Positions 9,719-17,987 of a stretch of 64,000 bases of DNA are shown here, piece after piece; position 1 is the stretch's first letter; each line of letters opens with the position of its first letter. Under the pieces are notes generated by a model. That model made no database searches. It saw only the letters and a program-made list of their open reading frames with translations, and was not told the origin of the DNA. The DNA is from Vibrio sp. ED004 (GTDB taxonomy: Bacteria > Pseudomonadota > Gammaproteobacteria > Enterobacterales > Vibrionaceae), in the NCBI RefSeq assembly GCF_023206395.1, contig NZ_CP066149.1:2604001-2668000 (forward strand), given 5' to 3'. Made by a program: the position numbers and the translations under genes.

Positions 9719-11910
9719 TGACAACAACGACCATTAATACCAGCATAGAAGCTGCGAACACGGTGAAGCCCGTTTCACTTATTCCTGAGCAACTTATGGA
9801 TGTACTCAAGTTTCTTGCGGATAAGGGTTCGATTCGTCAGTTGGATTATCAATTTGCCCGTTTTATTGCTCAGCAATCCACGAGTCACTCTCAAGAGATC
9901 GGCTTTCTCGCTGGGGTAGTAAGCCATGAATTAGGCAAAGGGCACATTTGTACTCAGCTTATACAAGCTCAAACAGCAGATTTAGCTCAGTTACTCGGTT
10001 TTTACGGTGAAACGGCACTGCAATTGAACCAAAAATTGTTAGGCATTGACTGGGTGACGGTACTTCAATCGTCAAACCTAGTAGGCACAACCAATGACTG
10101 TGTTAAGCCGCTGATGTTTGATGGACAGCGTGTCTACTTACAGCGTTATTGGAACTACGAGGTGGTACTGGCAAACACGTTAAACCGTTTAAGTAAGCCA
10201 GTTGAGTTTAATGTTGAACAGAAGAAGGCGCTGACAGAAACGCTCAATCAGCTCTTTGCTCGCAGTTATCATTTTCTGTTTAACGCTTTAGCGAAGGCTG
10301 AAGCAAACCAACAAACGTCTCAGGTATTACGCCAACAGCTGGTGTGTGATCATCTTGATATTGTCGATGAGCAATCTTTGAATTGGGGTGCAATTGACCA
10401 AGCAATTGTTCAAGCCAAGCAAGTGATCGATTTAGATGTACTGGATAGCCTAGTGCCCTTATCTGTTTGCTTGAATTGGCAAAAAGTAGCGGCAGCGGTG
10501 GCGTTAAGTCGTCGCTTCGCAGTGATTTCTGGTGGGCCGGGTACCGGTAAAACGACCACGGTAACCAAATTACTGTCGGCGATGGTCGAGCAATCACTAA
10601 GCCAAGGCAAAACACCAACGATTAAGCTAGTTGCACCAACAGGTAAAGCGGCGGCACGTTTAACAGAATCGATTGGTAAAGCGATTGAGCAACTGCCTTT
10701 AGAGCCTGAAGTAAAAGACAACATACCAACGGAATCGAGCACCTTACACAGATTACTCGGCGCGATTCCTAATCGAGCGGAATTTAGACACAACCGACGT
10801 AATCCACTTCACCTTGATATCTTGGTGGTGGATGAGGCATCGATGGTTGATTTGTCGATGATGTATAAGCTGGTGGATGCACTTCCTGAACACGCAAGGC
10901 TTATCTTGTTGGGAGATAAAGACCAACTGGCTTCCGTTGAAGCTGGCGCGGTGTTGGGTGATATCTGCTCGTTTAATTCAACAGGCTACAGCACAGCGCA
11001 AGGTAACTTGATTGCGGAGATGACAGGCTTTGATGCGATAGCTAAACCCAGACAGGCCAAAGCAGGATCGGCTAATCCTCCTGCGATTGCAGATAGCTTG
11101 TGTATGCTGCAGAAGAGTTACCGTTTTGATGCGCGTTCAGGTATCGGACAGTTGGCAAAAGCGATCAATAACGGCTCTGCTAATCAGGTCGATCAAGTGT
11201 TTGCGAAAGGGTTTAAGGATATCGAAAATCATCCCTTGTCGAGTGACAGCTATAACTTGATGCTGCGTACTTTAGTCAATGAGTATGGTGCGTATCTCAA
11301 TAGAATGAATGTACCGTTAGAAGAATTGGAAACTCAAGAAGCGAGAGCGAAATCGGTGCTCGACTTGTTCAGCCAGTGTCGATTGCTGTGCTCCATTCGT
11401 GAAGGTGACTTTGGTGTTAAAGGCCTCAACCACAGAATCGAAAGGGCGCTTGCCGCAAGACGTTTAGTGAATCCGCACAATGATGAATTGTGGTATCACG
11501 GGCGACCAGTAATGGTAACGCGCAATGATCATGGCTTGGGCTTATACAATGGTGATATTGGTATCTGTATGCTTGAATCGGATTCAAGCCAACCTGATTC
11601 TGCACCTCGTTTGAAGGTTTATTTTGAGTTGCCAGATGGCAGCGTGAAAGCGGTGCTACCAAGCCGAGTGCCTGATCATGAAACCGCCTATGCGATGACG
11701 ATACACAAATCTCAAGGTAGTGAATTTGATCTGACCTTGATGATCTTACCGCCTGATTTCAGCCCAATTCTAACGCGAGAGCTTATCTATACGGGTATTA
11801 CGCGTGCCAAGAAACGACTGATGATGTTCAGTGATACGAATGTATTGAAGCGTGGTATTAAGGTAAAAACAGAGCGAGTCAGTGGTTTAGGAAGTCGCTT
11901 AACTAGCTAA
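9718..11910 (+). CDS. recD: RecBCD exonuclease V, RecD (alpha) subunit
   Basis: RecD is the 5'-3' SF1B helicase of RecBCD and also controls the nuclease and blocks RecA loading before Chi. Visible motifs are Walker A GGPGTGKTTT (about residues 272-281), Walker B VVDEASMVD (about 369), the late motif TIHKSQGSEFD (about 660) and YTGITRAKKRL (about 690). The 730 residues exceed E. coli RecD (608). The extra length seems to be spread over the N-terminal half and loops, which I recall as usual for vibrios, and the helicase core looks intact. It is coupled to recB by a TAATG overlap. Confidence 0.96.
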   Translation: MTTTTINTSIEAANTVKPVSLIPEQLMDVLKFLADKGSIRQLDYQFARFIAQQSTSHSQEIGFLAGVVSHELGKGHICTQLIQAQTADLAQLLGFYGETALQLNQKLLGIDWVTVLQSSNLVGTTNDCVKPLMFDGQRVYLQRYWNYEVVLANTLNRLSKPVEFNVEQKKALTETLNQLFARSYHFLFNALAKAEANQQTSQVLRQQLVCDHLDIVDEQSLNWGAIDQAIVQAKQVIDLDVLDSLVPLSVCLNWQKVAAAVALSRRFAVISGGPGTGKTTTVTKLLSAMVEQSLSQGKTPTIKLVAPTGKAAARLTESIGKAIEQLPLEPEVKDNIPTESSTLHRLLGAIPNRAEFRHNRRNPLHLDILVVDEASMVDLSMMYKLVDALPEHARLILLGDKDQLASVEAGAVLGDICSFNSTGYSTAQGNLIAEMTGFDAIAKPRQAKAGSANPPAIADSLCMLQKSYRFDARSGIGQLAKAINNGSANQVDQVFAKGFKDIENHPLSSDSYNLMLRTLVNEYGAYLNRMNVPLEELETQEARAKSVLDLFSQCRLLCSIREGDFGVKGLNHRIERALAARRLVNPHNDELWYHGRPVMVTRNDHGLGLYNGDIGICMLESDSSQPDSAPRLKVYFELPDGSVKAVLPSRVPDHETAYAMTIHKSQGSEFDLTLMILPPDFSPILTRELIYTGITRAKKRLMMFSDTNVLKRGIKVKTERVSGLGSRLTS

Positions 11911-11930
11911 AGGTGATTGGGGTACATGTA

Positions 11931-11956
11931 CAAAGCAACCATCCCTGGTTGCTTTG
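11931..11956. terminator. Perfect 10-bp hairpin downstream of recD
   Basis: CAAAGCAACC and GGTTGCTTTG form a perfect 10-bp stem with a 6-nt loop, 20 bp after the recD stop. Neither side carries a proper T-tract, so it may be a weak or Rho-assisted terminator, or an mRNA 3'-end stabiliser, serving recBCD and perhaps the small minus-strand gene. A separate 10-bp palindrome GTACATGTAC overlaps its left edge (11922-11931). Confidence 0.5.
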
Positions 11957-11962
11957 AGCGTG

Positions 11963-12154
11963 CTAGGAATCAGTGCCTAAAAACGCTCGAGTAAACGATA
12001 TGTGGTTTATTTTGTATTTTGCTTGGCAATTCAAAATAAACTCTTTTAGATTCTCGCTCACAGGGAACACGCAGTGTACGTCTAGCCCTTCTAAGAATTG
12101 GTTATCAGCCATATCCCAAAAACTTTGCAGCGAGTTACAAACAATGGTTCTCAT
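11963..12154 (-). CDS. Small hypothetical protein (63 aa) between argA and recD
   Basis: I do not recognise a named family. The ORF reads from an ATG (MRTIVCNSL...) preceded by AAAGAG at suitable spacing. It has a balanced soluble composition, three Cys and one Trp-Asp-Met segment (SFWDMADNQFLEGLD). A longer reading from an upstream ATG adds 31 low-complexity residues and has no better ribosome site, so I prefer the short form. The two plus-strand ORFs over the same DNA have poorer composition and no clear start. It lies downstream of argA on the same strand after about 280 bp of AT-rich DNA, so it is probably transcribed separately. No function can be assigned. Confidence 0.5.
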   Translation of the reverse strand: MRTIVCNSLQSFWDMADNQFLEGLDVHCVFPVSENLKEFILNCQAKYKINHISFTRAFLGTDS

Positions 12155-12436
12155 ATCAATGTTGCTCTTTTTGCTGTTTATACTAACGGCAGAGCTACTG
12201 CTAGCGTGCTGACCGTTAACGGGTATAGCAATCCGTGCAGTTACCATCTCAATAAGTTCGATGTGACTATCGAGATGGCAATTCCTATAAAAACATTTGT
12301 TAATATTATTAAAGCGCTTAAATTCTATACAATAATTCGTGTGAGTGAAAGTGCATACTTAATAAATCTCATATAGAAAACGATTACATTTGCAATTATT
12401 TTTCTTTTGAACTGAGATTTTAGTCCAAAACTTTAT

Positions 12437-13774
12437 TTACACGTTTAACGCTAAGATCTTTGAGTTGCGTTGATAGTTGTATAACCCCTGTTTTTCCATC
12501 GGCAACTCATCCACACCGATCTCGTAAAAACCTTGTTCACGGAACCAATGAAGGCTATGTGTCGTTAAGACAAAAATCTGGTCGATATCGCGAGATTTCG
12601 ACTGGTGACGCATGTAATCCAGCAATAACTGCCCACGGTTTCCATCACGGTAATCTGGGTGGATAGCCACACACGCCATCTCTGCCATATGATCTTCCGG
12701 ATATGCGTAGAGCGCCGCACAGCCGATAATCAGCCCATCCTTCTCAATAATAGTAAATCGGTGGATCTCCTGTTCTAACTGCTCTCTTGAGCGACGCACG
12801 AGAATGCCTTGTTCTTCAAGCGGGCGAATAAGGTCAAAGATGCCGCCAATATCGTCGATCTGAGCTTGTCTTACTTGCTCGGCACTCGCCATAACCACTT
12901 GGGTTCCAATACCATCGAAAGAGAAAAGCTCTTGGATCAGTGCACCATCGACTTTGTAGCTGATTAAGTGGCAACGAGGTACGCCAGCACGGCACGCTGA
13001 AATGGCACCTTTTAGGAATCGAAGTGTGCCAGTGCTCATGTCTTCGGCTGGGTTTTGAGATTGAGTTAAGCGTTCTAGAATGAGTTTGGCGTCTTTTGGG
13101 AAAAGTTCAGCAAGGACATTGCCGTTTTGATCGGTGACCCCTTGCTCAGAGCAAAAACCAATCAGCTTGTCGGCTTTTAAACGAATCGCTACTTGAGTCG
13201 CAACCTCTTCAGAAAGTAGGTTAAAGCTTTCGCCTGTTACGGAACTGGCAATAGGCCCAAGCAATACAATAGAGCCTTGGTCGAGTGTACGATTAATCCC
13301 TTCAATATCGATTCGACGAATCCGTCCACTGTGGCAGTAATCCGTACCATCATCAACGCCCAATGGCTGAGCGGTAATAAAGTTGCCACTCATCACGTTG
13401 AGTTGAGTACCCGCCATAGGTGTGTTGTTTAAGCTCATAGAAAGACGAGCTGTGATAGCAAGTTGTAATTGCCCAGCAGCCTGCATAGCCACACCCAGAG
13501 AATATTCATCGGTGACTCTAATATTCTTGTGATAAGGCGTATGACAATCTTGTTTTGCTAACAGTTGGTTGATCTGCGGTCTTGCGCCATGAACAAGCAC
13601 AATCTTGACTCCAAGGCTGTGGAGTAGGGCAATATCACTAATAATGTTGCCAAAGTTTCTATCGGCAACGGCTTCGCCTCCTAGCATAATTACCATGGTC
13701 TTGCCACGGTGAGCATTTACGTAAGGGGTTGATTGTCTGAAACCTTTTACTAGCGCTGTACTTCTTAATTTCAC
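12437..13774 (-). CDS. argA: Amino-acid N-acetyltransferase (N-acetylglutamate synthase)
   Basis: This enzyme makes N-acetyl-L-glutamate from acetyl-CoA and glutamate, the first step of arginine synthesis in the cytoplasm. The 445-residue product aligns end to end with E. coli ArgA (443). An amino-acid-kinase-like regulatory domain (residues 1 to about 285, with VIMLGGEAV and [10 protein letters not shown]), the site of arginine feedback, is followed by a GNAT acetyltransferase domain (about 295-445, with [12 protein letters not shown] and [10 protein letters not shown]). It is transcribed convergently with recBCD, the same neighbourhood as in E. coli. A candidate ArgR site lies upstream. Confidence 0.96.
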   Translation of the reverse strand: MKLRSTALVKGFRQSTPYVNAHRGKTMVIMLGGEAVADRNFGNIISDIALLHSLGVKIVLVHGARPQINQLLAKQDCHTPYHKNIRVTDEYSLGVAMQAAGQLQLAITARLSMSLNNTPMAGTQLNVMSGNFITAQPLGVDDGTDYCHSGRIRRIDIEGINRTLDQGSIVLLGPIASSVTGESFNLLSEEVATQVAIRLKADKLIGFCSEQGVTDQNGNVLAELFPKDAKLILERLTQSQNPAEDMSTGTLRFLKGAISACRAGVPRCHLISYKVDGALIQELFSFDGIGTQVVMASAEQVRQAQIDDIGGIFDLIRPLEEQGILVRRSREQLEQEIHRFTIIEKDGLIIGCAALYAYPEDHMAEMACVAIHPDYRDGNRGQLLLDYMRHQSKSRDIDQIFVLTTHSLHWFREQGFYEIGVDELPMEKQGLYNYQRNSKILALNV

Positions 13775-13810
13775 AGAACAAGTCCATTTTGTTTATTTAT
13801 TCGGTAATTT

Positions 13811-13824
13811 AGCATTTAAATTCA
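13811..13824 (-). promoter_or_regulatory. Candidate ARG box (ArgR operator) upstream of argA
   Basis: Read on the minus strand, TGAATTTAAATGCT matches the ARG box core TGAAT-wwww-ATTCA at 12 of 14 positions, 37 bp before the argA start. The gene identity makes arginine repression plausible. ARG boxes usually occur in tandem, and I see only one good box amid AT-rich sequence, so this is tentative. Confidence 0.45.
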
Positions 13825-13920
13825 AATTTAAACAACACCTTTTTGGAATAAAGCGCAAACTATGCTCATCTAGGGTTCATTATATAAACGGTCTCAGTGT
13901 AGAATGCGCATAGCATCTTT

Positions 13921-14409
13921 ATGAGTAGTTACCGAATGCAACAAGCTCCAGCAACAAAGAACAAAATCGACGAGATAACCACAGGTCTCTACAGTGAGGC
14001 AGAACAACGCAACCAATCTAAGTTTAAGCGTAAGATCATCGAGCGCTGTCTCATGGTTTTGGCACTGGTCGGTTCGTTCGCAGTGGTGTCACTTTTTGGT
14101 GATGTGATCACTCGATTGCAAGATTCAGCAACGCCAAATCACTTGCTTTATGGTACTTGGATTGAACAAGATGTTGCGCATTACGCGACGGATGAGTTCG
14201 TACTGAATGCTAATGGTGTGTCAGTTCGTGGGTCTGTTGTTTCGACGAGCTTTGACTTTGACGGTCGCTACTTTGAATATAAGGCGGGTGATCAAACGTA
14301 TCGTTTCCGCATGACCAATTCTGACAATACAGAAATGGTGCTCGATTCTTACAGTCACTATAATCCTGTCTTTCGCCTTAAAGGCCATATCGTTCACTCA
14401 GTCCGATAG
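13921..14409 (+). CDS. DUF2850-like single-pass membrane protein of unknown function
   Basis: The 162-residue product has a charged cytoplasmic N-terminus (about 40 residues), one membrane helix (about residues 42-65, CLMVLALVGSFAVVSLFG), then a periplasmic domain of about 95 residues rich in beta-forming segments with the pattern LLYGTWIEQDVA and FDGRYFEY. The pattern of a 'W-E' strand followed by a short barrel-like fold matches what I recall of the Vibrio family DUF2850. The family name is from memory. The ATG lacks a clear ribosome site and a start five codons later (MQQAPA) is possible. It is divergent from argA and upstream of mltA; no function is known to me. Confidence 0.75.
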   Translation: MSSYRMQQAPATKNKIDEITTGLYSEAEQRNQSKFKRKIIERCLMVLALVGSFAVVSLFGDVITRLQDSATPNHLLYGTWIEQDVAHYATDEFVLNANGVSVRGSVVSTSFDFDGRYFEYKAGDQTYRFRMTNSDNTEMVLDSYSHYNPVFRLKGHIVHSVR

Positions 14410-14430
14410 GTTATCTTACTGTAAACTCTT

Positions 14431-14448
14431 ACAATCTAAGATTGTTTT
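14431..14448 (+). terminator. Possible weak terminator after the DUF2850-like gene
   Basis: ACAATC-TAA-GATTGT forms a short 6-bp stem followed by TTTATCTGACTGTTTTT, between this gene and mltA. The stem is AT-rich and weak, so read-through into mltA is likely. Confidence 0.35.
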
Positions 14449-14499
14449 ATCTGACTGTTTTTGTCATCCTCGATGCATAGAATTTTTAGGATGACTCTT

Positions 14500-15603
14500 G
14501 TGATTAAAAAATGGCTTCCCCTTGTTGCCGCCTCTGTACTATTTGGCTGTGCTCAACCTACCGATCTTGCCCAACAACATCTTGATGATGAATTTCCTCG
14601 CACCTTAAATAAGGTCGATCAGGTTGAATCCAATAAACCAAGAGACTACACCGCATTCGCTGAACAAGCTGAGATGGTGGTGTCCAAATCCCCTTCGATG
14701 GCAAAAATCTATGAGCCGCTTTATAAGCAGCTCAATGAGTGGGCGCTGCAAAGTGGTGATCCAAGCCAACTGGCTAACTTTGGCGTTCAAACTGCTCAAC
14801 TTGGTGGTGGTGATAAGCAAGGCAATGTTTTGTTCACGGGCTACTTCTCTCCAGTGATGGAATTGCGCCATGAAGCGAATGAAGAGTATCGATTCCCTGT
14901 TTATGGGCTTCCTGACTGTGATAAAAATTGTCCAACTCGTGAAGAGATCTACAACGGCGCTCTAGAAGGTCAAGGTCTCGAACTTGGTTACGCTGCTAAC
15001 CGAATCGACCCATTTATGATGGAAGTGCAAGGCAGTGGCTTTGTGCATTTTGGCGATGATGACACGTTGCAGTATTTCGCTTACGCGGGTAAGAACAATA
15101 AGGCTTACGTGAGTATTGGCCGTGTTCTGATCGAACGAGGCTTAGTTCCGCGTGAGAAAATGTCGCTGAAAGCAATCAAAGAGTGGGTATTGGCGAACGA
15201 GCCTGAAGTAGTGAAAGAGCTGCTTGAGCAAAACCCTTCTTTCGTATTCTTTAGCGCAAGAGATGATTTATCGGTAATGGGCAGTGCAGGCATTCCACTG
15301 TTACCAATGGCCGCAGTTGCGGGTGATCGCTCTATCTTACCGATGGGTACGCCGATTCTTGCTGAAGTACCACTATTAAATGCCGATGGTACTTGGAGTG
15401 GCGCACACCAACTAAGACTGTTACTTGTTTTGGATACAGGCGGTGCGGTTAAGCAGAACCACTTAGACCTTTACCATGGCATGGGCCCACGAGCGGGTAC
15501 TGAAGCGGGTCATTACAAGCATTTTGGTCGTGTGTGGAAACTTGGCTTAGATGGCAGTGCGACTGAAGCACCTTGGGCTTTACCACCTGAAAAGGTCGAG
15601 TAA
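14500..15603 (+). CDS. mltA: Membrane-bound lytic murein transglycosylase A
   Basis: MltA cleaves peptidoglycan glycan strands to 1,6-anhydro-muropeptides from the periplasmic face of the outer membrane. From the GTG start the protein begins MIKKWLPLVAASVLFGCA, a classic lipoprotein signal with lipobox LFGC, and the start has AGGA about eight bases upstream. Earlier in-frame starts (ATG at 14491, TTG at 14461) only lengthen the leader. The family core is visible: FTGYFSP, the double-psi barrel region with MEVQGSGFVHF and YVSIGRVLI, and the catalytic Asp region LLLVLDTGGAV. About 367 residues is normal. It yields muropeptides that AmpG, also in this window, would import. Confidence 0.94.
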   Translation: MIKKWLPLVAASVLFGCAQPTDLAQQHLDDEFPRTLNKVDQVESNKPRDYTAFAEQAEMVVSKSPSMAKIYEPLYKQLNEWALQSGDPSQLANFGVQTAQLGGGDKQGNVLFTGYFSPVMELRHEANEEYRFPVYGLPDCDKNCPTREEIYNGALEGQGLELGYAANRIDPFMMEVQGSGFVHFGDDDTLQYFAYAGKNNKAYVSIGRVLIERGLVPREKMSLKAIKEWVLANEPEVVKELLEQNPSFVFFSARDDLSVMGSAGIPLLPMAAVAGDRSILPMGTPILAEVPLLNADGTWSGAHQLRLLLVLDTGGAVKQNHLDLYHGMGPRAGTEAGHYKHFGRVWKLGLDGSATEAPWALPPEKVE

Positions 15604-15660
15604 GCGGCAATAAAATAGGGCATTGAAAGCGAATCGCTAATCCCCTAGACTTTTTATTCA

Positions 15661-15693
15661 AGAGTGCGTATAAAACGCACTCTTTTCTTTTTC
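15661..15693 (+). terminator. Rho-independent terminator of mltA
   Basis: AGAGTGCG and CGCACTCT form a perfect 8-bp stem with a 7-nt AT-rich loop, followed by TTTCTTTTTCT. It lies 58 bp after the mltA stop and just before tcdA. Confidence 0.85.
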
Positions 15694-15716
15694 TCAGAAA
15701 TAAATTGGCGGCAACA

Positions 15717-16526
15717 ATGCGTGAATTGACCACTCCAGCTTCAGAAAACTATGACCAACGATTCGGTGGTACTCGTCGCCTATATGGTAATAGTGAAGTC
15801 GACATACTTAGAGCGGCACATGTGTGTGTGATCGGTATTGGTGGTGTCGGTTCATGGGCGGTTGAAGCGCTTGCTCGTACTGGTTTAGGTAAGCTAACGT
15901 TGATCGATATGGATGATGTGTGTGTGACTAACATCAACCGTCAAATCCACGCAATGTCAGGCACGGTTGGTAAGAGTAAAATCGAAGTGATGGCTGAGCG
16001 CGTTAAGCTGATTAACCCTGAGTGTAAAGTTAACCTGATTGACGATTTTATCGGCCCAGACAATCAGGCGGAATACCTGTCGAAAGAGTTCGACTTTGTT
16101 CTGGATGCGATCGATAGTATGAAAGCTAAGGCTTCGTTGTTGGCGTATTGCCGTAGTAACAAAATCAAAGTGATCACCACTGGTGGCGCGGGTGGTCAAG
16201 TCGACCCGACTCAAATCAAAGTGGCTGATCTGACTAAGACGATTCAAGATCCACTAGCGAAGAAACTGAAAGACACTTTGCGTCGTCACCATAACTTCCC
16301 TACAAATCCTGCGCGTAAGTTCGGTATCGACTGTGTGTTCTCGACAGAACAGCTGAAATACCCGCAAGCTGACGGCAGTGTATGTGCTGCGAAAGCGACA
16401 GCCGAAGGTCCAAAACGAATGGATTGTGCGACAGGTTTTGGCGCAGCAACGGTAGTAACCGCGACTTTTGGTTTTGTTGCTGTTTCACGTATCGTAGAAA
16501 AGATCATTCAAAAGCACAGTAAGTAA
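15717..16526 (+). CDS. tcdA: tRNA threonylcarbamoyladenosine dehydratase (CsdL)
   Basis: TcdA is an E1-like enzyme that uses ATP to cyclise t6A37 of ANN-decoding tRNAs to ct6A, needing sulfur-relay partners CsdA and CsdE. The 269-residue product has the ThiF/MoeB Rossmann motif VIGIGGVGSW near the N-terminus, the ATP/metal segment LIDMDDVCVTNINRQ, GGAGGQVDPTQ, and a C-terminal hydrophobic helix. I chose the ATG (MRELTTP) over an upstream TTG four codons earlier because it better fits the family length (E. coli 268). csdE follows after 40 bp, forming the tcdA-csdE pair known from other gammaproteobacteria. Confidence 0.95.
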   Translation: MRELTTPASENYDQRFGGTRRLYGNSEVDILRAAHVCVIGIGGVGSWAVEALARTGLGKLTLIDMDDVCVTNINRQIHAMSGTVGKSKIEVMAERVKLINPECKVNLIDDFIGPDNQAEYLSKEFDFVLDAIDSMKAKASLLAYCRSNKIKVITTGGAGGQVDPTQIKVADLTKTIQDPLAKKLKDTLRRHHNFPTNPARKFGIDCVFSTEQLKYPQADGSVCAAKATAEGPKRMDCATGFGAATVVTATFGFVAVSRIVEKIIQKHSK

Positions 16527-16566
16527 CACTGACTTTACGCTTACTAAGAATTTACTGGATATAAAA

Positions 16567-16995
16567 ATGACGTCATTCCCAAGTTCTCCATTCGGCCAAG
16601 AAATTACCAGTGATGATATTGTCGCAAAAATGCAGACTTTCAGCGGTTGGGAAGACCGTTATCGTCAAGTGATTCAATGGGGTAAGAAGCTGCCAGCAAT
16701 GCCTGAGGAACTGAAAAGTGAACAGGTTGTGGTGTCTGGTTGTGAAAGCCAAGTGTGGCTAGTTTCCCAGAACATCGACGGTGTTTGGTATTTTTGCGCC
16801 GATTCAGATGCACGTATTGTGCGCGGGCTTATTGCGTTAGTGATGGCGGCATATGATGGTAAAACATCAGAGCAAGTTCAAGCGTTCGACATTGATGGCT
16901 ATTTCGCAGAGATTGGCTTGATTACGCATTTGAGCCCTTCAAGAGGAAATGGACTTAAAGCGATTGTTGAGCAGATCAAGAACCTCTCCGCTTAA
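16567..16995 (+). CDS. csdE: Cysteine desulfurase sulfur acceptor CsdE
   Basis: CsdE is a SufE-like cytoplasmic protein that takes persulfide sulfur from CsdA and works with TcdA. The 142-residue product has the SufE fold signature and the acceptor cysteine Cys59 in VVSGCESQVWL, then the conserved DSDARIVRGL segment. It lies just downstream of tcdA and probably shares its transcript. Its partner csdA is about 1 kb away on the opposite strand, separated by a porin-like gene, unlike E. coli, where csdA and csdE are adjacent. Confidence 0.93.
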   Translation: MTSFPSSPFGQEITSDDIVAKMQTFSGWEDRYRQVIQWGKKLPAMPEELKSEQVVVSGCESQVWLVSQNIDGVWYFCADSDARIVRGLIALVMAAYDGKTSEQVQAFDIDGYFAEIGLITHLSPSRGNGLKAIVEQIKNLSA

Positions 16996-17086
16996 GCGTC
17001 TATCCGTTTGAGAACTTCTTCCTATTTGAGATCTCCTTCGCTTAAGAACTTCTTCGTACAGATAAGCAAGCGACAGTATTGAAAAG

Positions 17087-17118
17087 AAACGGTGCCCAGT
17101 GGCACCGTTTTTCGTTTT
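17087..17118. terminator. Bidirectional terminator between csdE and the outer-membrane barrel gene
   Basis: AAACGGTGCC and GGCACCGTTT form a 10-bp stem with a CAGT loop. Plus-strand transcripts run into TTCGTTTT, minus-strand transcripts into CTTTTC, so it can serve both convergent genes. Confidence 0.85.
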
Positions 17119-17148
17119 AGCGGATAACTGAATACGTCGAGAGAAGAA

Positions 17149-17628
17149 TTAGAAGTGGAATTCAGCGCTTACCGCGTAGCCATTCTCGATAACTTTTGCT
17201 TCGTACATTGTGTATTCAAGAGCAACACGAGCAGGGCCAATCATTACACCCGCACCCACACCGTAGTAAACGTCGTTACTGTCACCTAGGTTACTTTCAA
17301 AGTGTCCAATACCCGCACGGCCATAGATGTCAAAGATAGTGATTGGCAAAGAAACTTTCGCGCTAGTCAACCATGCATTCGAGTAAACGTGCTCGAAATC
17401 TTTGTGCGTATCGACAAAGTCAGCGTAGCCAGCTTCGATAGAAAGGAGGTCGTTGAATGCGTAACCTAAGTACAAGTTGTATCCGCTATTCTCATCTGTC
17501 ATATCGATGTTTTCGTTCTCTACTTGGTACTCAGAATACAAGTAGCTTGCGCCAATGTATGGATCTGCTGAAGCTTGTTGAGCGGCAGTTAGCATTACTA
17601 GAGGAAGAACGATTGTTTTAAGTTTCAT
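17149..17628 (-). CDS. Small outer-membrane beta-barrel protein (OmpA/OmpX-like)
   Basis: The 159-residue precursor begins with a signal peptide (MKLKTIVLPLVMLTAAQQASA, cleavage about residue 22). The mature part shows alternating hydrophobic strands (YIGASYLYS, YNLYLGYAF, SIEAGYADF, YGRAGIGHF, YYGVGAGVMI) and ends in Phe, the usual barrel-assembly signal. This fits an eight-stranded barrel of the OMP_b-brl class, similar in style to AcfA or OmpX-like proteins of vibrios; the specific function is unknown. It lies between the two csd partners and seems to be its own transcription unit with a long AT-rich upstream region. Confidence 0.82.
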   Translation of the reverse strand: MKLKTIVLPLVMLTAAQQASADPYIGASYLYSEYQVENENIDMTDENSGYNLYLGYAFNDLLSIEAGYADFVDTHKDFEHVYSNAWLTSAKVSLPITIFDIYGRAGIGHFESNLGDSNDVYYGVGAGVMIGPARVALEYTMYEAKVIENGYAVSAEFHF

Positions 17629-17703
17629 TGTGTTGTCTCTATCTAAAAAATTTGTATTTAAAGTGCTATTCCGTCAGCTCTAGGTCACCCATGATAAATG
17701 GCG

Positions 17704-17755
17704 GTTCTTGTTATTAATGGCGATAGTCAGTTTGTTATCTGCGGTTAACAAGAAC
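17704..17755. repeat. 10-bp inverted repeat upstream of the barrel gene
   Basis: GTTCTTGTTA and TAACAAGAAC are perfect inverted copies separated by 32 bp, in the 359-bp gap between the barrel gene and csdA. The spacing suits a looped operator or a long cruciform rather than a terminator. The remaining gap (17760-17987) is AT-rich with no gene or further structure that I can see. Confidence 0.4.
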
Positions 17756-17987
17756 GGGGTGCATTGTGTCTTTTTTTAGAAATGACTCATCAATGAAGTC
17801 TTAGAAATCGATAAAAACGAATAAGAGGGATATAAAGAAAATATAAAGTTATTTAATATCAGTATTTTATGTTGGTGTGCGTTGATTTGAAAAGAGAGCA
17901 GTATTTATTTGGAAAGTGGAACTATTCTGGAGGAGGGGATGTCTGGCTCGAATAATTGAACCAGACATTAATATCTTTGGTGGTGAT

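Noticed and set aside
12098..12376. 92-codon plus-strand ORF between recD and argA
   Set aside because: Low-quality composition with no ribosome site; the minus-strand 63-codon reading is better.
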